A DNA stretch of 64,000 bases, from positions 62,001-126,000 of the forward strand of contig NZ_JACOOZ010000004.1 in assembly GCF_014287775.1 (NCBI RefSeq), in the 5' to 3' direction. Position numbers and translations under genes: made by a program. This DNA is from Eubacterium_G segne. Its GTDB lineage: Bacteria; Bacillota; Clostridia; Lachnospirales; Lachnospiraceae. The notes under the pieces were generated by a model. The model saw only the letters and a list, made by a program, of their open reading frames with translations. It searched no databases and was not told the origin of the DNA. This document shows positions 53,947-63,254 of the stretch, piece by piece (position 1 is the first letter of the stretch; each line of letters starts with the position of its first letter).

Positions 53947-54471
53947 CTATTCTTCACTGTTCCTTACAAAATCATACGTTACTTTCACTTTCTTAACGTT
54001 TTTTAATTTTGATTTCTTTGATTCAATAATATATGTGTTTGCTCCATATATGACCACGGCAGTTTTATATTGTCCCTCTTCCAACAAATCTCTTTTTTCA
54101 ACATTTAAAGTGACCTTTTTGTCTTTTTTAGTTATAGAAAGAAGTTTATAACTAAAAAAATTTAAGTCAATATTTTCTGTTGCGAAAATCAATGCCTTCT
54201 TCTTAAAATATGATTTTTTGTATTTATTGAGTTTTTTTATATATTTTTTAGGATTATTATAATTTTTCTTTATGTATTTTTTTAATTTTACCAAATCTTT
54301 ATATGATCTTATAATTTTCTTATAACTATTCTTATTGTTCGTATCAGAGTATTTACCGGATACACTAATTTTCTTACAAATATAACCATCTACATTTGCC
54401 GCTTTAACATTTACAGAACAGATTGATAAAACTGTCAATATAACCACAAAATATTTTAATCCCTTTTTCAT
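53947..54471 (-). CDS. Secreted Lys-rich hypothetical protein
   Basis: This 174-residue protein has a signal peptide (1-25, ending CSVNVKAA) and a mature part very rich in Lys, Tyr and Asn. A beta-rich C-terminal half (KVTLNVEKRDLLEEGQYKTA) follows. AT-rich codons and a high Lys content set it apart from its neighbours. A GAGG site lies before the ATG. No family recognised. Confidence 0.65.
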   Translation of the reverse strand: MKKGLKYFVVILTVLSICSVNVKAANVDGYICKKISVSGKYSDTNNKNSYKKIIRSYKDLVKLKKYIKKNYNNPKKYIKKLNKYKKSYFKKKALIFATENIDLNFFSYKLLSITKKDKKVTLNVEKRDLLEEGQYKTAVVIYGANTYIIESKKSKLKNVKKVKVTYDFVRNSEE

Positions 54472-54729
54472 ATATTTAACCTCGTAATCTCCTCTTTCAA
54501 CTTATAATTTCCTGAATTTTTCATAGTTAAAATAATATTTCATCCACGACAAATTAACATAATCCCTACCAAATTCCTGCATCTGAAACTTCATTAAACT
54601 TTGTTACTTAATACTGAATATGCGTAAGGTTTTTTCATTGTATCTTAAAAGTCAATTCGTGTCAATTTTTCACTAGCCTTTTGTTTTTCCGGTGAATTTT
54701 TTTAATAAATGTTTAAACATAACCAAAAA
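54472..54729. other. Intergenic region upstream of the secreted Lys-rich gene
   Basis: About 260 bp of AT-rich sequence between the dnaB-operon terminator and the next gene. It should hold the promoter of the secreted protein. No clear motif, ORF or repeat was found. Confidence 0.4.
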
Positions 54730-54768
54730 AGTTGTACTATAACAATTATAATTTGCTACAGTACAACT
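54730..54768 (-). terminator. Terminator of the gdpP-rplI-dnaB operon
   Basis: AGTTGTACT pairs with AGTACAACT around a 21-nt loop, followed on the minus strand by TTTTTT, 35 bp after the dnaB stop. Confidence 0.85.
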
Positions 54769-54802
54769 CCCAATGATTTCTATAAATAGTCCCCTAAATA
54801 CA

Positions 54803-56146
54803 TTAAATTTGCTCTTCTGCCTGTTCAGCGTCCTCAAATTTTGTAAACTGTGGTAACCAGACTAACTGAACCTCACCTACAGGGCCGTTTCTTTGTTTAG
54901 CAACATTTAAAATAATCCTATTTCTGTCTTCTTCCTTCTTTTCCTTATCATAATATCTTGACATAAGCATTACAACGTCGGCATCCTGCTCAATAGAACC
55001 GGATTCACGTAGGTCAGCCATAATAGGTTTTCTGTCTTCACGGGTTTCAGATGCACGGTTAAGCTGCGACAGTGCAATAACCGGCACATTTAACTCTCTT
55101 GCAATACCTTTAAGAGTTCTTGAAATTTCCGCAATTTCCTGCTCACGGCTTCCGTGAGGTGTATTAGTAGTCATTAACTGCAGGTAGTCCACTATAACCA
55201 ACTGTATGTCTTTTTCCAGCTTGAACTTTCTGCACTTTGAACGCATCTCACCAATACTGATACCCGGTGTATCATCTATAATAATATTAGAATTTCCAAT
55301 AATATTAGCAGACTCAACTATGTTAGCCCACTCATTATCACTTAAATCACCAATACGTATTTTCTGAGAGCTAACCATTGAATTCTGGGAAAGAATACGG
55401 TTAATAAGCTGCTCGCTGGACATTTCCAAACTAAAAATGGCTACAGGAATATTGTGCTTAACAGCAACTGTTTCCGTTACATTTAACACAAACGCCGTTT
55501 TACCTACTGACGGACGGGCTGCAATTAGAATTAAGTCTGACGGCTGCAAACCGGATAGCTGTGTATCAAGTTTCCTGAAACCGGTTTCAATACCTGTAAT
55601 GGTGCCCTTGGTCTGGGCTGCCTGTTCTATCTTGTCAAAAACATTTAGCACTATCTGTCTTACCGGCACATAATCCCCGGTATTACCTGTCTGTAACAGT
55701 GAAAAAATATCCCTTTCCGTCTCTTCTAATATGGCATCAAGAGGTTTATTTCCTGCATAACACGTATTTGCTATTTTTTCATTTGCCCTGATTAAATTTC
55801 TCATAACGGCTTTCTCATAGACAATCTCAGCATATTGTCTGATATTAGCTGATGTAGGAACCATATCAAGAATATTTCTGATAAAGTCAATACTTATTAC
55901 CTCTGAAGGAACCTCCATTTCCTCTAACTTATTTTTGATAGTTACAAGGTCACATTCTTTTCCTTCATTAAAAATTTCAACCATTGCCTTAAACAATGAA
56001 CCGTATTGTTTATTGTAGAAATCTGCATCAGAGAGTTTTTCCATTGCAATGGGGATAGCCTCCGAATCCATAATCATAGAGCCGATTACAGCCTGCTCCG
56101 CCTCATTGCTGTGGGGCATTATCCTTTTAACAACTGCCTCTTCCAT
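54803..56146 (-). CDS. dnaB: Replicative DNA helicase DnaB
   Basis: This 447-residue protein is the hexameric replication-fork helicase. The N-terminal domain (about 8-110: PHSNEAEQAVIGSMIMDSEA) is followed by the RecA-like motor with Walker A (ARPSVGKTAF) and Walker B (LVIVDYLQLM). The DnaB signatures SREQEIAEISRTLKGIAREL and DLRESGSIEQDADVVM are present. It is the last gene of the conserved gdpP-rplI-dnaB operon, 27 nt after rplI. No intein is present. Confidence 0.97.
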   Translation of the reverse strand: MEEAVVKRIMPHSNEAEQAVIGSMIMDSEAIPIAMEKLSDADFYNKQYGSLFKAMVEIFNEGKECDLVTIKNKLEEMEVPSEVISIDFIRNILDMVPTSANIRQYAEIVYEKAVMRNLIRANEKIANTCYAGNKPLDAILEETERDIFSLLQTGNTGDYVPVRQIVLNVFDKIEQAAQTKGTITGIETGFRKLDTQLSGLQPSDLILIAARPSVGKTAFVLNVTETVAVKHNIPVAIFSLEMSSEQLINRILSQNSMVSSQKIRIGDLSDNEWANIVESANIIGNSNIIIDDTPGISIGEMRSKCRKFKLEKDIQLVIVDYLQLMTTNTPHGSREQEIAEISRTLKGIARELNVPVIALSQLNRASETREDRKPIMADLRESGSIEQDADVVMLMSRYYDKEKKEEDRNRIILNVAKQRNGPVGEVQLVWLPQFTKFEDAEQAEEQI

Positions 56147-56173
56147 TAATTTTACCTCTGCATGTAATCTAAA

Positions 56174-56620
56174 TTATTTTGCCACTACTTTAACTGCCAA
56201 AGTACCTGTAACATCCTTGTGAAGCTTAATGTTTACATTGTATGTTCCAAGAGACTTAATGGCATCAGGAATAACAATTTTTTTCTTATCAATGTCCATG
56301 TTAAGCTGTTTCTTTGCTTCAAGGGCGATTTCCTTGCTGGAAATTGAACCAAATACCTTTCCTTCAACTCCTGCCTGGATTCTTACGATAATGGACTTAT
56401 TTTTAAGGTCTTCAGCTAAAGCTTTAGCTGCCTCTAATTTTTCCTTTGCTACCTTTTCTTCATTCTGTTTATGAAGCTTTAAATCGTTAAGATTCTTCCC
56501 TGTAGCTTCAAGTCCTAAATTTTTCTTTAAAATAAAATTTCTGGCATAACCGTCGTTTACTTCTACTATCTGACCCTTTTTACCAAGAGTTTTAACATCT
56601 TCTAATAAAATAACTTTCAT
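56174..56620 (-). CDS. rplI: Large ribosomal subunit protein bL9
   Basis: This 148-residue protein has the bL9 N-terminal domain (MKVILLEDVKTLGKKGQIVE, VNDGYARNFILKKNLG), the long central helix, and the C-terminal domain (GKVFGSISSKEIA). The length is as usual. Its ATG shares one base with the gdpP stop (TAATG), so it is translationally coupled. Confidence 0.97.
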   Translation of the reverse strand: MKVILLEDVKTLGKKGQIVEVNDGYARNFILKKNLGLEATGKNLNDLKLHKQNEEKVAKEKLEAAKALAEDLKNKSIIVRIQAGVEGKVFGSISSKEIALEAKKQLNMDIDKKKIVIPDAIKSLGTYNVNIKLHKDVTGTLAVKVVAK

Positions 56621-58689
56621 TATATGTCACCCTCCTCTAATTTTCTTTCTATAATATCTTTTAAATGTTCAATGACTTCCTCTACGCTACTATCCCTAAC
56701 CTGGGCTCCTGCTAAGTTCATATGTCCGCCACCGCCAAATTCTTCCATAATAACCTGTACGTTTACTTTATCTACGGAACGGGCGCTAATATATATCTGG
56801 TCTCCATAAGGAGTAAACACAAAGGATGCTTTTATATCCTTTATATTTAAAAGTTCATTTGCTGCCTGAGCCCCAACGACAGTAGGCGAAGATACATCCT
56901 GTGCGTTACATACGGATATGGCATATTCATCCATAAATACTTCCGTATTTTCAATGGCTTTGGCTTTTGCCTTATAATCATTTAAATCATCTCTGAACAT
57001 TCTGCGAACCTTTGTAATGTCGGCTCCATTTTTCTTTAAATAAGCTGCTGCCTCAAAAGTTCTTACACCGGTTCTGTTTATGAAATTGTTAGTATCAATC
57101 ATAATACCGCCGTAAATTGCTTCTGCCTCTAGCTTGGTAAGCTTAACTGTTTCGTTAATATATTGCATAATCTCTACAACCATTTCACATGTAGAAGATG
57201 ATGATAATTCAATATAAGATAACTGTGCATTGTCAATAACGTCCGTACTTTGTCTGTGATGGTCAAATACCAAAAGACACTGGGAACGTCTTACCAATTC
57301 AGGATATTCCGTATAATTTGCCCTGCTTACATCCACCACAATTAAGGCATCATTTTTAGTCATTTTAAGGGCTGCTTCCTGACCTGTAATAAACATATCC
57401 TCGTCGTATATTTCCATTTCCTTAAAAGCTTCTACTAACGGAACAACACTGCTGCTTACCTCACCTAATACAATGTGGGCATCTTTTCCTATGGTTTTTG
57501 CAATTCTGTAAAATCCAATAGATGCTCCAAAGGAATCATTGTCCCCAATGTGGTGTCCCATAATGTATATGGTTTCCTTTGTTTCAATTAAATCACGAAA
57601 GGCTGTTGCCTTAACTCTTGATTTAACCTTTGTATTTTTTTCAACGGACTTTGTTTTTCCACCGTAATAATAAACCTTGTTGCCATCCTTCAATACCGCC
57701 TGGTCGCCGCCACGACCTAATGCCATGTCAATGGCAGTTCCTGCCAGGTCATAATTTTCAACCAATGTACTGCTTCCCATACCTATACCAATACTTATGG
57801 TAATTGGAAGCCCGTTTCCAATATTAACCGTCTTAACCTCGTCTAATACTGAAAATTTATTTGTCTGCATTTTACTTATATACTTTGTCTTGAAAATAAC
57901 GAAATACTTATCGTTTTCCAGTTTTCGCACAATTCCGTCATACTGGGCAAAATATTTATTAATTTTTCTGTCAATAAGAGCAACCAAAAGTGTTCTTCTT
58001 GTTGCCTCAATACTTTGAAGCACCTCGTCGTAATTATCAATATATATATGTCCTGTAACTAAACGTTCTTCCCTGTTTTCCTTAGTCAGCTGTCTTACGT
58101 GGGTTTCATCAAACATATACATGGAAATAAGGGTTCCGCTACTTTCAGACAAAGCCGCAAGAGGACTTTCCTCACTGTTTCTCATATCAAACAGCTTAAG
58201 AACTACTCTGTATTCTCCCTGTTCCATTTCCACGTCAAATTCATTTCTTCCACTTTCGTCAAACTCTAAATATTCCGGTTTAAAGCTTTCAAAAAGTGCC
58301 ATTGCAGATTTGCTTCTTACATCTTTTCCCTTAAAAATATTTTCCATCTCAATATTAGTCCATAAAATCTTTCCATCCATGTCTAAAAGACTATAGGGAA
58401 TTTCCATTTCACGAAGCATATGCCTTTGAACCTGACTGTAATCAGCCCCAAATTCCACCAGCATTTTCATTATATTAGGTTTAAATCCTAAATATGCAAT
58501 AACCGTTAAAACTAAATATACACCCTCGGCTAATGCCATAAAAATTCCGGCTTTAATATCCACTGCAAACATTACCACAGTAATAATTAACCAAAATGCA
58601 TTGTAATAAGCCGGCCACTTAAGGTATTGCTTCATCTGACCCTTCAGTCGTAATCCTTTTCTTTTCTCTTTCATGGTTTTCTTATCCAT
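56620..58689 (-). CDS. gdpP: Cyclic-di-AMP phosphodiesterase GdpP
   Basis: This 689-residue membrane enzyme degrades c-di-AMP. It has two N-terminal helices (about 25-75), a PAS domain (about 85-185) and a degenerate GGDEF domain (about 200-345). The DHH domain (about 370-520) has metal ligands in MGHHIGDNDSFGASIG, VVDVSR and FDHHR. The C-terminal DHHA1 domain has GGGGHMNLAGAQV. The ATG at 58689 has GGAG at 6 nt; a GTG five codons upstream is less likely. It heads the operon with rplI and dnaB. Confidence 0.95.
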   Translation of the reverse strand: MDKKTMKEKRKGLRLKGQMKQYLKWPAYYNAFWLIITVVMFAVDIKAGIFMALAEGVYLVLTVIAYLGFKPNIMKMLVEFGADYSQVQRHMLREMEIPYSLLDMDGKILWTNIEMENIFKGKDVRSKSAMALFESFKPEYLEFDESGRNEFDVEMEQGEYRVVLKLFDMRNSEESPLAALSESSGTLISMYMFDETHVRQLTKENREERLVTGHIYIDNYDEVLQSIEATRRTLLVALIDRKINKYFAQYDGIVRKLENDKYFVIFKTKYISKMQTNKFSVLDEVKTVNIGNGLPITISIGIGMGSSTLVENYDLAGTAIDMALGRGGDQAVLKDGNKVYYYGGKTKSVEKNTKVKSRVKATAFRDLIETKETIYIMGHHIGDNDSFGASIGFYRIAKTIGKDAHIVLGEVSSSVVPLVEAFKEMEIYDEDMFITGQEAALKMTKNDALIVVDVSRANYTEYPELVRRSQCLLVFDHHRQSTDVIDNAQLSYIELSSSSTCEMVVEIMQYINETVKLTKLEAEAIYGGIMIDTNNFINRTGVRTFEAAAYLKKNGADITKVRRMFRDDLNDYKAKAKAIENTEVFMDEYAISVCNAQDVSSPTVVGAQAANELLNIKDIKASFVFTPYGDQIYISARSVDKVNVQVIMEEFGGGGHMNLAGAQVRDSSVEEVIEHLKDIIERKLEEGDI

Positions 58690-58906
58690 ATATCGCTCCA
58701 TCACGCCTGTTTAACGCAGTTTACAATATTTTTTAAGATATTTGTAATATATTTTACGTCTCTTAATGCCTCTTAGTATACCATTTTTCCGTAAATAATA
58801 AAAGCATATAGTTTTGCAGGTGCAACTTATCCCTTTTCTAATTTACTTTTTTATGTTTTTGTCTTAAAATAATGCTGTGAATTAAGATTATGAACGGAGA
58901 TTATTT

Positions 58907-59182
58907 ATGTTTAGAGTTTGGGCAAGAACCTTTAAAAGTAACAAAATGCTTAAAAGCACCACAATAGAACTGGATATTCCTAACGAAACAAGAACTCACA
59001 AAGTGTTTATGGCACTGGAGCAGGTTTGTGAGGAATTTGATTTAAGCAATCCTATCTGGCTGGATACAAATATTAATGAATTTAAACGTATCGCCCGCAC
59101 AAGGTTTTATTCTGACAGTTTTGTTGAAACTATAGATTTTGATTATTTGGATTTTTACGTTATAGAAGAGGATGATGTTTAG
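58907..59182 (+). CDS. Small acidic hypothetical protein
   Basis: This is a 91-residue cytoplasmic protein with pattern FRVWARTFKSNKMLKSTTIE and SNPIWLDTNINEFKRIARTR. Similar small proteins appear next to core genes in Lachnospiraceae, to my memory, but no function is known. It is divergent from gdpP. GGAG lies before the ATG. The C-terminus is acidic (VIEEDDV). Confidence 0.75.
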   Translation: MFRVWARTFKSNKMLKSTTIELDIPNETRTHKVFMALEQVCEEFDLSNPIWLDTNINEFKRIARTRFYSDSFVETIDFDYLDFYVIEEDDV

Positions 59183-59239
59183 TACTTACATCACCGTAAA
59201 TACTAAACATATCCTAAAACTAATTTTCACATCAAATAT

Positions 59240-59371
59240 TTAGTTTTCCACTTTTGTCTTGTCTTTTCCGTTATTTTTTTCTTCCATTTTTCTTAGAATT
59301 ATTTCCCCTTTTTTCTGCATATACACTGCTATTGCTTCTTTAAGTAATTTCTTTGAAATCATATCCTTCAT
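59240..59371 (-). CDS. Small amphipathic peptide
   Basis: A 43-codon ORF (MKDMISKKLLKEAIAVYMQK, then a charged tail) has GAGG about 11 nt upstream of the ATG. It predicts a single amphipathic helix. Its upstream region carries a 28-nt box also found before the secreted paralogue B gene, which supports real expression. The gap around it (59183-59539) holds otherwise only AT-rich sequence and that box. No family recognised. Confidence 0.45.
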   Translation of the reverse strand: MKDMISKKLLKEAIAVYMQKKGEIILRKMEEKNNGKDKTKVEN

Positions 59372-59452
59372 CTCTTTACACCTCACTTATTTTTCTTAAG
59401 AGAACTTTTTTGGCATATATAGTACACTATATATAAATCTCTCTATATATAC

Positions 59453-59480
59453 CAACGTGTGAAAAAGCATTTCGGAACAA
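59453..59480 (-). promoter_or_regulatory. 28-nt conserved upstream box, copy 2
   Basis: Same pattern and spacing as 30622-30649: CAACGT-n-TGAAA-nnn-CATTTCGGAACAA on the plus strand. It lies 82 nt before the small peptide ORF on the minus strand. Confidence 0.5.
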
Positions 59481-59539
59481 AACTTTTTTATTTTCGTTGT
59501 TTTGCACAAATTTAGTTTTCTTTTTTGTACATTTATTCC

Positions 59540-60976
59540 CTACTTAGACATTGTTTTGCAAAAGGAATATGTAAACGTTCTTCTTTGGGTAAACTGTCCC
59601 ATAACACTATTTTTCATTGCTGTTTCATGCATATATTTTAAAGCATCCTTTGCATTATTAAATTTTGCCTTTCCCTCATAATGCTTTATACACTCATCAG
59701 TTATGGCTCTTGCGTTTTTAGGATTTTGCCAGAACAAATCGCAGAAATAGGCAATTAACCGGCTGTTGGTAAGTCCATATTCACTGCGGGCAACATTTAT
59801 TCTTACTGCTACATCTGACTGAACCTGTGATTTTTGTACTTCTATGCCAAAACTGCTGCCTAAAAGTGCCTTCACTGCCACTAATTCTTCCTCACTAAAG
59901 CTTCTGGCACCATTTTCCCAGCTATCTCCTGACAAAATATCCGAGTATAACTTATCAGCCTTTTTCTTTTGTTTCTTTTTAGAGCCGGTAAAGGAGTTGT
60001 TAATTATATCTCTCGCCTCCTCTACATTAGTGGCACATATTCTTTTAAGCAGATCATGGGCTCTTTCCCCATACCACTGCCATGCTCCTACTGTAATGGT
60101 CTTTTCTCCCTTAAACTGAGCCAAACCATTTCTGGCTGCCATATAGTTTCCCGACTCATTTTGTGCCAAAAGTGAAATAATGCTGTTGGTAAGTTCATCA
60201 CTTCCGCTAAAAGAACCTACATTTATTACACTTTGAAGCTGAGCCTGATACTCTAACTCCTGTTCTTCTTTATAATCTTCATATTCTGACTTTGTCATTG
60301 CCAACTCTGCCACAATATCAATAGCTACGGAAGAAACCGGCACCCATCCTGTTATGGATTCCGTCCTTTGAACCCTGAGATATTTTTTATTATTGCTAAA
60401 TCCGATAACCGGATATGAACGTCCTGAATATCCCATACCTACAGCCACATCTTTTCCTTTAGCTTCACTTTTTAACGCCACATCTTTTGTAAATTTCGCC
60501 TCTATTAAATTGTCATCTAATAAAACCGTCTCCACATCGCTGTCCACCACAACATCTTTAACAGACACATATCCGGTAATTTTTCCTGACTTTATTTTAT
60601 ATTTCTTACCGTCCTGCTCAACAACCTTCATTATTCCTTTATCCGGCAGATAACCGATAACTTTTGACTTTTTATCTTTTGTTTTGTAGATTTTGGCACA
60701 CTCATCGTCGTTGTCACTTAAATCAACTACACCCATATCAAATATTTTCTTTTTATATTTATCAATTTCAGATAATTTGGTTTTCTTTTTATTCTTTTTC
60801 TTAACCGTCTTCTTTTGAAGCTTTGTAACATTTAAATCTTTATTTAATACGCTGATATTATTTCCTATGGTTTCAATATTATTTTGTATATTTATTGCTC
60901 CTAAATCAGCTGCCGGTGTATCAGCAGATACACACAATGTTAAAACCATACCTAAAATTAACGCTTTTGCTCGCAT
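59540..60976 (-). CDS. Exported SH3-domain protein with lysozyme-like C-terminus
   Basis: This 478-residue protein has a signal peptide (1-20) and a basic stretch rich in Lys. Two SH3-like modules follow (about 90-145, KIKSGKITGYVSVKDV; and 150-225, ITGWVPVSSVAID). A helical linker leads to a C-terminal domain (about 255-478) that starts ISLLAQNESGNYMAARNG, where a Glu next to Ser-Gly-Asn-Tyr recalls lysozyme or transglycosylase active sites. It probably binds and cuts peptidoglycan or assists wall remodelling. The catalytic assignment is inferred. Confidence 0.65.
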   Translation of the reverse strand: MRAKALILGMVLTLCVSADTPAADLGAINIQNNIETIGNNISVLNKDLNVTKLQKKTVKKKNKKKTKLSEIDKYKKKIFDMGVVDLSDNDDECAKIYKTKDKKSKVIGYLPDKGIMKVVEQDGKKYKIKSGKITGYVSVKDVVVDSDVETVLLDDNLIEAKFTKDVALKSEAKGKDVAVGMGYSGRSYPVIGFSNNKKYLRVQRTESITGWVPVSSVAIDIVAELAMTKSEYEDYKEEQELEYQAQLQSVINVGSFSGSDELTNSIISLLAQNESGNYMAARNGLAQFKGEKTITVGAWQWYGERAHDLLKRICATNVEEARDIINNSFTGSKKKQKKKADKLYSDILSGDSWENGARSFSEEELVAVKALLGSSFGIEVQKSQVQSDVAVRINVARSEYGLTNSRLIAYFCDLFWQNPKNARAITDECIKHYEGKAKFNNAKDALKYMHETAMKNSVMGQFTQRRTFTYSFCKTMSK

Positions 60977-61102
60977 TTTCCGTCCATCCTTTCAAATAAA
61001 TTTCAAGGCTTTTGTTAGTCTTTCTATTCAACATTATCATTATATCACCGGTGACAAATACCACCAGCAATTTACCCTATATTTCATAGAACTTTAACAA
61101 TT

Positions 61103-61699
61103 TTATATCTCCCCTATTTGTTTATATCCATTATCATCCAAATTTAGCATAATTACCCCACAGTTTTTCTGTAGCCCCCCTGACCAATATTCATCAATGC
61201 CGTGATTTAACACGTAGCACATAATGCCTTTATTCATTGCCCCATGTCCTGCAATCAGCACTCTGTTTAGCTTGTTTCTTTGTGGCTCAATAACCTGTTT
61301 CATAAACTCCTTTGTTCTATGACACACTTCCTCAAAGGATTCCCCGTTTTCAGGTGGAATGTAATGCCCCGGATCATCAAAAAACTTACAAAAAGAGTTG
61401 CTTTTGTCCTTTTTTAGCTGGTCTGCCTGCATTCCTTCATTTATTCCGAAATTAATTTCCCTTAATCTATCATCCTTTATAATAGGTATATTACGCTCTC
61501 CCCTAATAATGCATGCTGTTTCGTATGCACGGTTAAGAGGTGAACTGTAAATTACATCAAAATCCACATTTTCAAGCTGTTTTCCCCTTTCTCTTGCCTC
61601 ATTTCGTCCTACTTCACTTAAATCAATATTCCTGTTTCCCTGAAGACGTTTTGATTTATTCCAAAGGGTTTCACCATGTCTTACAATATATATTTCCAT
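61103..61699 (-). CDS. Histidine phosphatase family protein (PhoE/GpmB-like)
   Basis: This 198-residue enzyme has the phospho-histidine motif RHGETLWN (His at residue 8), the second signature SSPLNRAYETA, the Glu in REINFGINEG and the distal His in IAGHGAMN. It acts on phospho-substrates, perhaps sugar or cobalamin-pathway phosphates; the specificity is not readable. It is a single gene with AGGAG before the ATG. Confidence 0.92.
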   Translation of the reverse strand: MEIYIVRHGETLWNKSKRLQGNRNIDLSEVGRNEARERGKQLENVDFDVIYSSPLNRAYETACIIRGERNIPIIKDDRLREINFGINEGMQADQLKKDKSNSFCKFFDDPGHYIPPENGESFEEVCHRTKEFMKQVIEPQRNKLNRVLIAGHGAMNKGIMCYVLNHGIDEYWSGGLQKNCGVIMLNLDDNGYKQIGEI

Positions 61700-61770
61700 T
61701 TATTTCTCCTTTAAATGCTTTTGCCTTATGAATTATAGCACTATGATCTTTTTACTTCAAACCGTGTTTA

Positions 61771-61799
61771 TTGACAATATCCTATTTTTTACTTATAAT
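61771..61799 (+). promoter_or_regulatory. Perfect SigA promoter of the second MATE gene
   Basis: TTGACA (61771-61776) and TATAAT (61794-61799) with a 17-nt spacer. The start is predicted near 61806, giving a leader of about 105 nt. Confidence 0.85.
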
Positions 61800-61853
61800 C
61801 ATTTAAAACCATTGTTATGGAGTGGATTTTTTTAAGACTTAGGTTTTATTTTC

Positions 61854-61890
61854 GCCACACAGCTTAATACAAGTTGTGTGGCTTTTATAT
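61854..61890 (+). promoter_or_regulatory. Leader terminator-like hairpin before the second MATE gene
   Basis: GCCACACAGCTT pairs with AAGTTGTGTGGC (12 bp, one G-T) around a 5-nt loop and is followed by TTTTATATTG. It lies between the promoter and the AGGAG of the MATE gene, so it may act as an attenuator. Confidence 0.65.
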
Positions 61891-61911
61891 TGTCAAAAAA
61901 GGAGAATTATA

Positions 61912-63249
61912 ATGAATCAGACTTTTATGAAGGAAAAGCCGATTTTTCCACTGGTTTTATCCATGGCTTTGCCTATGACTATATCTATGCTGGTAAATGC
62001 CTTATATAATATAGTAGACAGTTATTTTGTTGCCAGTATCAGCGAAAGCGCAATGACTGCTTTGTCACTGGTTTATCCTATACAAAACATAGTAACCGCA
62101 GTAACTGTTGGCTTTGGTATTGGAATTAATGCCCTGGTGGCTTTTTTTCTTGGGGCTGATAATAAGCATATGGCTAACCGTGCCACATCTCTTGGAATGC
62201 TGTGCAATTTTATTCACGGAATACTTTTAACTATTATCTGTATTTCCATAATGCCCGGCTATCTTGGGCTTTTTACGGAAGATGCAGGAGTAATTTCTCA
62301 GGGACTTACTTATTCCCACATTGTTTTTGCTTTTTCCATACCTATATCCGTGTCTATTAGCTTTGAAAAAATTTTTCAGGCTGTTGGGCGTATGAAGGTT
62401 TCAATGGTATGCATGATGATTGGGTGTGTTGCTAATATTATTTTGGATCCGTTTTTTATATTTGGAATTGGATTTTTCCCAAAACTCGGGATTGAAGGTG
62501 CGGCTATTGCCACTGTAATAGGTCAGATTGCCACCCTTTTAGGATATGTTTTGGTTTATTTTTTAAGACCTATGCCTGTTAAAATCAGAATTTCTGATAT
62601 GGGATTTGATTTAACATTATTAAAAAGATTATATGTTGTGGGATTTCCGGCAACTCTTAACTTGGCTCTGCCTTCACTTCAGGTATCTGTTCTTAACAGG
62701 ATTCTTTCAGTCTACTCAGGCAGTTATGTTTTAGTTTTAGGTGCCTACTACAAGCTTCAGACGTTTTTGTACCTTACGGCAAATGGTGTGGTGCAGGGAA
62801 TGCGCCCTCTCATATCCTATAATTATGGTGCCGGTGAAAAGGTACGTGTCCAAAAGATTTTTAAAACAGCTCTTAGCATAATCATTGCCGTTATGGCTCT
62901 TGGAACCGTCCTTTGCCTGTGGATTCCTCAGTATCTTATTGGACTATTCTCCGACAATGAAGCTACCATTGAAATCGGTTGTACCGCTCTTCGCTTTATT
63001 AGTGCAGGATTTATTGTTTCTTCCCTGTCTATCACGGTATCCGGTTCCTTAGAAGCTTTGGGAAAGGGATTTTCTTCCCTTGTTATTTCAATGTTGAGAT
63101 ACATTGTAGTTATGTTAGGACTTGCTTTCATATTAAATCACTTCTATGGTACTTACGGAGTTTGGGCAAGTTTCGGTGTCACAGAACTTATTACCGCCTT
63201 GTTCGCCTATGTTATCCACAAAAAAAGCGGATGCGGGGCAGTTAAGTGA
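61912..63249 (+). CDS. MATE family exporter
   Basis: This 445-residue, twelve-helix MATE exporter starts EKPIFPLVLSMALPMTISML. The internal repeat (VVGFPATLNLALPSLQVSVL) and GMRPLISYNYGAG are family landmarks. The ATG at 61912 has AGGAG upstream; the longer frame starts inside the leader hairpin and is rejected. It converges with the ABC ATPase gene, with 5 nt between the stops. Substrate unknown. Confidence 0.93.
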   Translation: MNQTFMKEKPIFPLVLSMALPMTISMLVNALYNIVDSYFVASISESAMTALSLVYPIQNIVTAVTVGFGIGINALVAFFLGADNKHMANRATSLGMLCNFIHGILLTIICISIMPGYLGLFTEDAGVISQGLTYSHIVFAFSIPISVSISFEKIFQAVGRMKVSMVCMMIGCVANIILDPFFIFGIGFFPKLGIEGAAIATVIGQIATLLGYVLVYFLRPMPVKIRISDMGFDLTLLKRLYVVGFPATLNLALPSLQVSVLNRILSVYSGSYVLVLGAYYKLQTFLYLTANGVVQGMRPLISYNYGAGEKVRVQKIFKTALSIIIAVMALGTVLCLWIPQYLIGLFSDNEATIEIGCTALRFISAGFIVSSLSITVSGSLEALGKGFSSLVISMLRYIVVMLGLAFILNHFYGTYGVWASFGVTELITALFAYVIHKKSGCGAVK

Positions 63250-63254
63250 GGTGG

